DNA of 64,000 nucleotides from Chionis minor. Lineage: Eukaryota > Chordata > Aves > Charadriiformes > Chionididae. The notes under the pieces were generated by a model. It had not been told where the DNA came from and did not search any database. It worked only from the letters and a program-made list of their open reading frames with translations. Below are positions 59,060 to 64,000 of this stretch, piece by piece; position 1 is the stretch's first letter, and each line of letters begins with the position of its first letter. The stretch spans positions 62,625 to 126,624 of the forward strand of contig VZSF01001924.1 in NCBI GenBank assembly GCA_013398295.1, given 5' to 3'. A program made the translations under genes and the position numbers.

Positions 59060-59950
59060 TGTTAAGGGATAAGTGGCTGCTGCCTCCAGCAGCTCCAAGC
59101 CCAGGATTTTCTCCTGCCCACCCACTGGACTGGGAGCTTGGAGACCCAAGGGCTCAGAGACCCAGGGGATCAGTCCCAGACTGAACTGTTTACCAGTTCA
59201 ACCAGTAGGGAAGATAAGTGCATATCCCAGAGACGCAGGCACACAGACACGTATAGGACACTGACAAGGCTGGCTACGCTGACTGCCACAGACAAGGTGC
59301 TTCCTTAAACAGCACCTGTGTGCTCGCTAGTGACACCATCCAGAAGACATTCACTAGGTTCACATGCACAAGCGCATTCATGGATCCCCTGAACACTGGC
59401 ACAGCCCCTCTGTCCACCTGATATACCTGCCTGGATCCCTCTTACCTGCCCTGTGGGTCCCCTACTCACCAGCCAGTCCAGCTTGGCGCTCGCTGCAAGC
59501 ACACAGTGCTTGCATGTTTGAGACACAGGCACTCCGCATCTGCAGGACTCCTCAGATACCAACACATGGACCCTCCACCCCACTGATACCCCTTTCAGGA
59601 ACCTCCCATGGCCTTCTGCTTGCCAGCTGGGTGAATACATGTGTCCCCTCCCTGCCCCATTCCTTCCCAATCTCCTGCTCCTGCCCTTTCTTTTGTAAGA
59701 TTTGTATAGTCCCACAAAACCCCCTCAAATATTCCAAATCCACATTTTCCTCTTGTTTCCTGCCTCTTGTCAGTTACAAAGTCCACGTCAGCCCTGTCCA
59801 AAGCTACACCTGTAGTTTCTTAGCCTATCAGTTAGTGACTGGAGATTTTTGGTCTTTGGTATTTTCTGTTATCCCTTGTCTACTGGGTTTGTGTTTTTGT
59901 GAGTTCTTGTTTATTGTTTTGCCCCTTTACTTATTTTCCCTTTTTGCTTG
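59060..59950. other. GC-richer segment with long overlapping frames, unknown
   Basis: Composition is richer in C on the plus strand than in the surroundings. A 195-codon frame runs on plus (59364-59951) and a 136-codon frame on minus (59305-59715), overlapping each other. The plus translation has many Ser, Pro, Cys and Leu residues and a hydrophobic last third, but no domain I know, no splice sites and no start context. I see no LTR ends. It could be an unfamiliar repeat or simply C-rich unique DNA. Confidence 0.35.
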
Positions 59951-61937
59951 AAAAGGTCCTTGTTCAGATAACCATAATGAAGCAGACACCTTGCACTGCG
60001 CTTGGATTTATTTCAGTTGGATATTTTGATGCTCAGAGACTCTGATGATCACCCTTCTTTATGAATTGTGGGCTTGGGAGTCTTTTTCTAGTCACTAGAG
60101 AGTAAAATACTAAACTTTCCATGAGCACCTATGGAAAGTGTCATTAGAGATATTTAACTCTCCCCACCTGCCTCTCTAGAAATAGAGCAGATCAGCAACT
60201 CACAAACAAGTACATAATAAGCATCAGTCCTGGGCACTGAAATATGACAATCTACACTATTAAATGTTCTGAATGCTCCTTGCATCCTTTTAGCCTATCT
60301 CAGTACCTTCCCAAAGACAAAGCCAACAAGTGGTTTAATTGTGACAACACTAGTTTTCAGTGCCAGTATAGTTAGATACCAGTATGGATACACGTCATTC
60401 CATGCCTTTTAGCATTCATAGCCAGGATTCTTCTTGGCCAAATTTAATTTACTAGAGCTAGCCTTAGAGATTTCCTAGTAGCACCTGACACTCAGGATTA
60501 GCTAAGAGAGAGTCATTTAGCACTCACTTTCCTGAAAACAGCAATTTGCGGTCATTTTAGTTGCTCCTGGCTATCTAAGCCAACTCCATGTTGCTGGTGG
60601 ATATGACACAGAACTGATAGAAGACCTGCACTCATCTGTAGCAGTAGCATGGGGAAACCAGGCAGGATATGCTGGGACATCACAAATGATGCTGTTCTGT
60701 TTAGACAACTGAATCTCATCCTTATCGTCTCTGTTCCCACTCATGCCTATGATGTAACTGTGTGAAGTTTTATGTTGCTGATTAGGTCGGGGAATGGGCA
60801 TTTTAGTAATGCCCAGGTAAATCAGAGTGATCCATCCAGTAGTCTACAAGGCAGATCTCACCTATGGGCAGGATTCTATGACTGTATATATAATTTCTAT
60901 CGCATCTGTGCATGATGAGGTACTTGTCTGCATGAGATGTCACTAATAGCATTACTGTGTTTTGGGACAGCTCCATCACTCGTACTGATTTGTGACATAA
61001 AACAGAAAAGAAGTTGGATCACTCTAGGGCAGGGGTTTGGAAATGTAACTTTATCTGGTATAGATAATGCTGCTTTTTGATTTTCTCAGTCACCACCCTC
61101 ACATTGATTTGATCAGCTATCAACTGGTCAACTATCCCCAGCAACATTGTAAGATAGCATACCGATGAGAATGCTCAAGGGTTAAACATTTTAAAAGCAA
61201 ACCCTTATTTTTACAGCTACATTATGTTTAATTTGCATAATTCCAGTTGCTTCAAGATTTACGGTAGAATGACCGAGACTTTTATATTAATTTGTATTTC
61301 TGTCCTTTTTCATGTTGTCATTGATGACGCAATTTCTAATATGTGCTTTTCTAAGCAGTACAGTTACATTGACTATGGCAGCAACACCAGCTTGTGTGCC
61401 AGGGTGAAAAATATGTTTTTCTTTTTTGGCTTTGTCTGAGTAAGGCTATATAAGCAATTGTATTCTTGAAGCAGACTTCATAACAGCTGCTTCCACCTCT
61501 AATTCTTTCTCTTACCATCTGTCTTCTCTTAATTCTGCTATTAGAATGGCAAACAGAACCCCAAGGATGCTCTGAGTTTCTGAGAAAGATGGACAACCTC
61601 TAGCAGCCTCTGAACATAGAAAGTACAAAGTTGCATTTGAACTCAGCTCTGCATTCTTGCTCCAAATAAAGACCTGGGGGAAATGAAAGCTGTGCAGATG
61701 CTTCGTGTCGAGTAACACAGACTTATAAGAAGTCTGAAGATGGATTAAAATGGAAAAAAAAAAGTTTACTTAACTCTTTTAAAGGAAAATTACACCACCA
61801 GGCTTCTGAATCTGATGAATTTTTGAAAAAAAAGTCCTCCTACTAAATTCTGTCTTCAAAAGTTCTATTTCAACTGAATATTTAAAAAAAACCAAAAAGG
61901 TAAAAACCCCTGTACATATCTAAAATCAGGACGTTGT
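59951..61937. other. Unique AT-rich non-coding DNA
   Basis: No gene or repeat family was recognised. Confidence 0.55.
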
Positions 61938-62080
61938 AGAGTCCCCATCACTGGAGGTTTTCAACCTGCAATTGGACAGGGTGCTAGGTAATCTCATCTA
62001 GGTTCCCTTCCCAACAAATGGTTGGACCAGATGATCTTCAGGAGGTCCCTTTCAGCTTCGGCTGCTCTATGGTTCTGTCA
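61938..62080 (+). mobile_element. Short CR1-like 3'-end fragment
   Basis: The sequence follows the usual CR1 end in order: 'agtccccatcactggaggtt', then 'ttggacagggtgctaggtaa', then 'ggttggaccagatgatcttc', then 'aggaggtccctttcagc' and 'ctctatggttctgt'. About 140 bp remain, starting just upstream of the last coding codons. Divergence is higher than in copies A, B and C. Confidence 0.78.
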
Positions 62081-64000
62081 CATATACTAAATCTGTTTTT
62101 GGAAGGGCAAGGAGAAAGTAACTTTTCAAGAGACAGCCCCAGTGCTTATTTCAGTAACGGTAATTGTTTAATAACCATTTCTACTGAATTATCTAACTAG
62201 CTACCTAGTATCATCTTTCTTCAGGGTAGGTAGCAAGATACTGACAGGAGGCAAACATATACCTTGACATATACAAAGCACTACTACTGACTTGCTCTTC
62301 CAGTTAGTCTTACCATTGCAAGTAACTTTATTTTTTTTTCTTCACTGATACCTGAAAGGGAACAAGCATCTGTCAAAAGGAAGTACCTCATACATGTATG
62401 TTTGTTGTGTTCGCTTTCTACCTCCTGGATGATTGTTACTATTTTTTGCTGATGAAGAGATGTCAAGGAAGTAGCAACTGGAAAAGCTCACAGTCTGAAA
62501 TGCACATAAATTTGGAAGCTTTGCAGCCACATAAAATATGAGATTGGCAGAGTGATCTGCTCAGATCATGAATCAAGTTACCCATTTATAGTGCATGTAC
62601 CATATCCATTATCTGCAAAGTCACTGAAATATGAGAACAGTAATCTCTCAACATCTTCAATTACTTTGTGCTAGGCTTGTCTCCTCTCTAAGTTGTATGT
62701 CCATGTTACCCAAGGTTCATTCATCATGTCCTTGGCTATTGATGAAAAAAGCCCATTGTACTCATTTTTAAAGCTTGTAATATCAACAAATATTTCTTTC
62801 TTTAAATTTTTTTTTCAAAATGTCAATTAACAAATATATGCATACTTTACTGCAGGTTATGATTACTAATCTCTTTATTTATTATATTATTTCATATTAA
62901 TTTTTCCCCAGAATATTAATTACATTTGACGTCATAAAAAATGAAATTTTAAACATCTTGTTCCATTCTTTTGTGCAAAAGACTGATTCTTTTTGCATAG
63001 GTTCAAGAGCATAATAATGGGGATTATTTTTGGCTCCAAAATTGGGGAAGGAAACAATTTTGTCATATGATGTTAATTACATGGAATATAAATCACTTGG
63101 TGGTAGTGAGAATTAGGAAGATCAGTCGTGCTTCCTGAGGGGAAAGGGAACAAGGGAGTTGAGTTTTAGTCTATTCTCAATAGAATATTTAATAGCAGAC
63201 TTCAATACATCACAGAACTGAAATTCAGTGCATCATTTTAATTCTCTCCTGGTAGTGTTGGGCAAAACCTAATATAAATTAGATACTACTTGACTTTTCC
63301 ACAATGAAAAGCTCATTCTGGTATATAAACTGTTAACATGAATTACATTTGGGCATTTTTATGGAGTAATTATTATGTTGTTTTTTCTCTAAATTGGCCT
63401 CAGATTTAATCTGTTAGGATGACATATGTCTTGCCTAACTTTATTAATCTAAAAACTATATCATCTAAAGGAACTGTCTGGGATTCTTGAACAGTCAGTG
63501 GGCAGAGAGAAAAATAGTCTCAAAGGCAGATTTATGCTATGTATTTTAAGTTTGGTTAAACTGTATTTGGAAAAAAGTATCCATTTTTCTCTTAATGGAG
63601 GTCTTTATAGCACTGGAAAATCCTAGAGTAAAAGCTAAGATCTAATCAAATTTGTTGATGGCTAAAGTTGCATGCAATTCCATCTTTTCCTTTCACACAA
63701 GCAATCTTTTGATTAACAAGAAGAAAAACCTGCTTTTAGTTTCTGTGACCTTCCTGATATTCTCAGCATATTGAGAAAACTTTACGGGCCTTGCATACTC
63801 TGCAATTTCAAAGCAGAACCCAGTTTCACTTGAGAACAAGGCTTAGCATGTCTGTGACTGATCTTATGTTAGATGGATGCATGAGGATGTAATTACCACA
63901 GGAACGTCTTTAGAAGTTTGTCTGTGAGTTGGAGCCAGAGTGATGGGTCGATTTGCAAGAACTATTGTCATATATTTTCAAAGAATGAAAAATGTCTAAA
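62081..64000. other. Unique AT-rich non-coding DNA
   Basis: No gene was recognised. A second palindromic CRE core, TGACGTCA, lies at about 62928-62935 in very AT-rich surroundings. Confidence 0.55.

Noticed and set aside
1..64000. Search for CRISPR arrays, operons, phage or bacterial mobile elements
   Set aside because: No regularly spaced direct repeats, no ribosome binding sites and no dense coding. The window is vertebrate nuclear DNA.

Overview
This window looks like non-coding nuclear DNA from a bird, most likely a large intron or an intergenic desert. The signs are many fragments of the CR1 LINE family (the dominant avian retroposon), solo LTRs of avian endogenous retroviruses, a U6 snRNA pseudogene, vertebrate-type microsatellites, and AT-rich unique DNA between the repeats. 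Nothing is bacterial: there are no operons, no ribosome binding sites and no CRISPR array. The long open frames belong to decayed CR1 reverse transcriptase, to simple repeats, or to unsupported chance frames. No complete host gene is visible. One interval on the minus strand (37733-37882) looks like a possible internal coding exon.

Layout: 1-4638 is AT-rich unique DNA with a 99-bp (CTTT)n tract. 4639-5678 is a 5'-truncated CR1 on the minus strand. 5679-14149 is mostly unique, with a worn CR1 remnant at 8640-9060, a small GC-rich islet at 9366-9580 and a CR1 endonuclease fragment at 10608-10808. 14150-14560 is a second old CR1 remnant. 15021-16757 is a minus-strand solo LTR split by a plus-strand solo LTR (15598-16196) that shares its end sequences. 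16758-31114 is mainly unique, with the U6 pseudogene near 19113-19218, a diverged direct-repeat pair (25560-25800 and 28836-29060) and a small CR1 fragment at 29760-29995. 31115-33330 is a long CR1 (copy A) carrying a solo LTR. 33331-43091 is unique DNA with the candidate exon. 43092-44872 is CR1 copy B, interrupted by another CR1 3' fragment. 45885-47945 is CR1 copy C, which keeps part of the endonuclease but has lost the middle of its reverse transcriptase. 49050-50310 is probably an old CR1. 50400-51133 is a younger minus-strand CR1. The rest is unique DNA except for a short CR1 tail at 61938-62080.

Two observations matter most for anyone using this sequence. First, 50452-52679 and 52681-54908 are the same 2,228 bases on either side of a single N at 52680. 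This is almost certainly an unmerged contig overlap, a false tandem duplication. Second, CR1 copies A and B are practically identical over about 800 bp, including the same frameshift, but clearly diverged downstream. That points to recent gene conversion or repeat mis-assembly rather than two ordinary old insertions.

I did not find a new multi-gene system. The real interest lies in the nested retroelement archaeology, the abrupt identity step between the CR1 copies, and the one exon candidate. Family assignments rest on recognising sequence and motifs by eye; no database search was possible.
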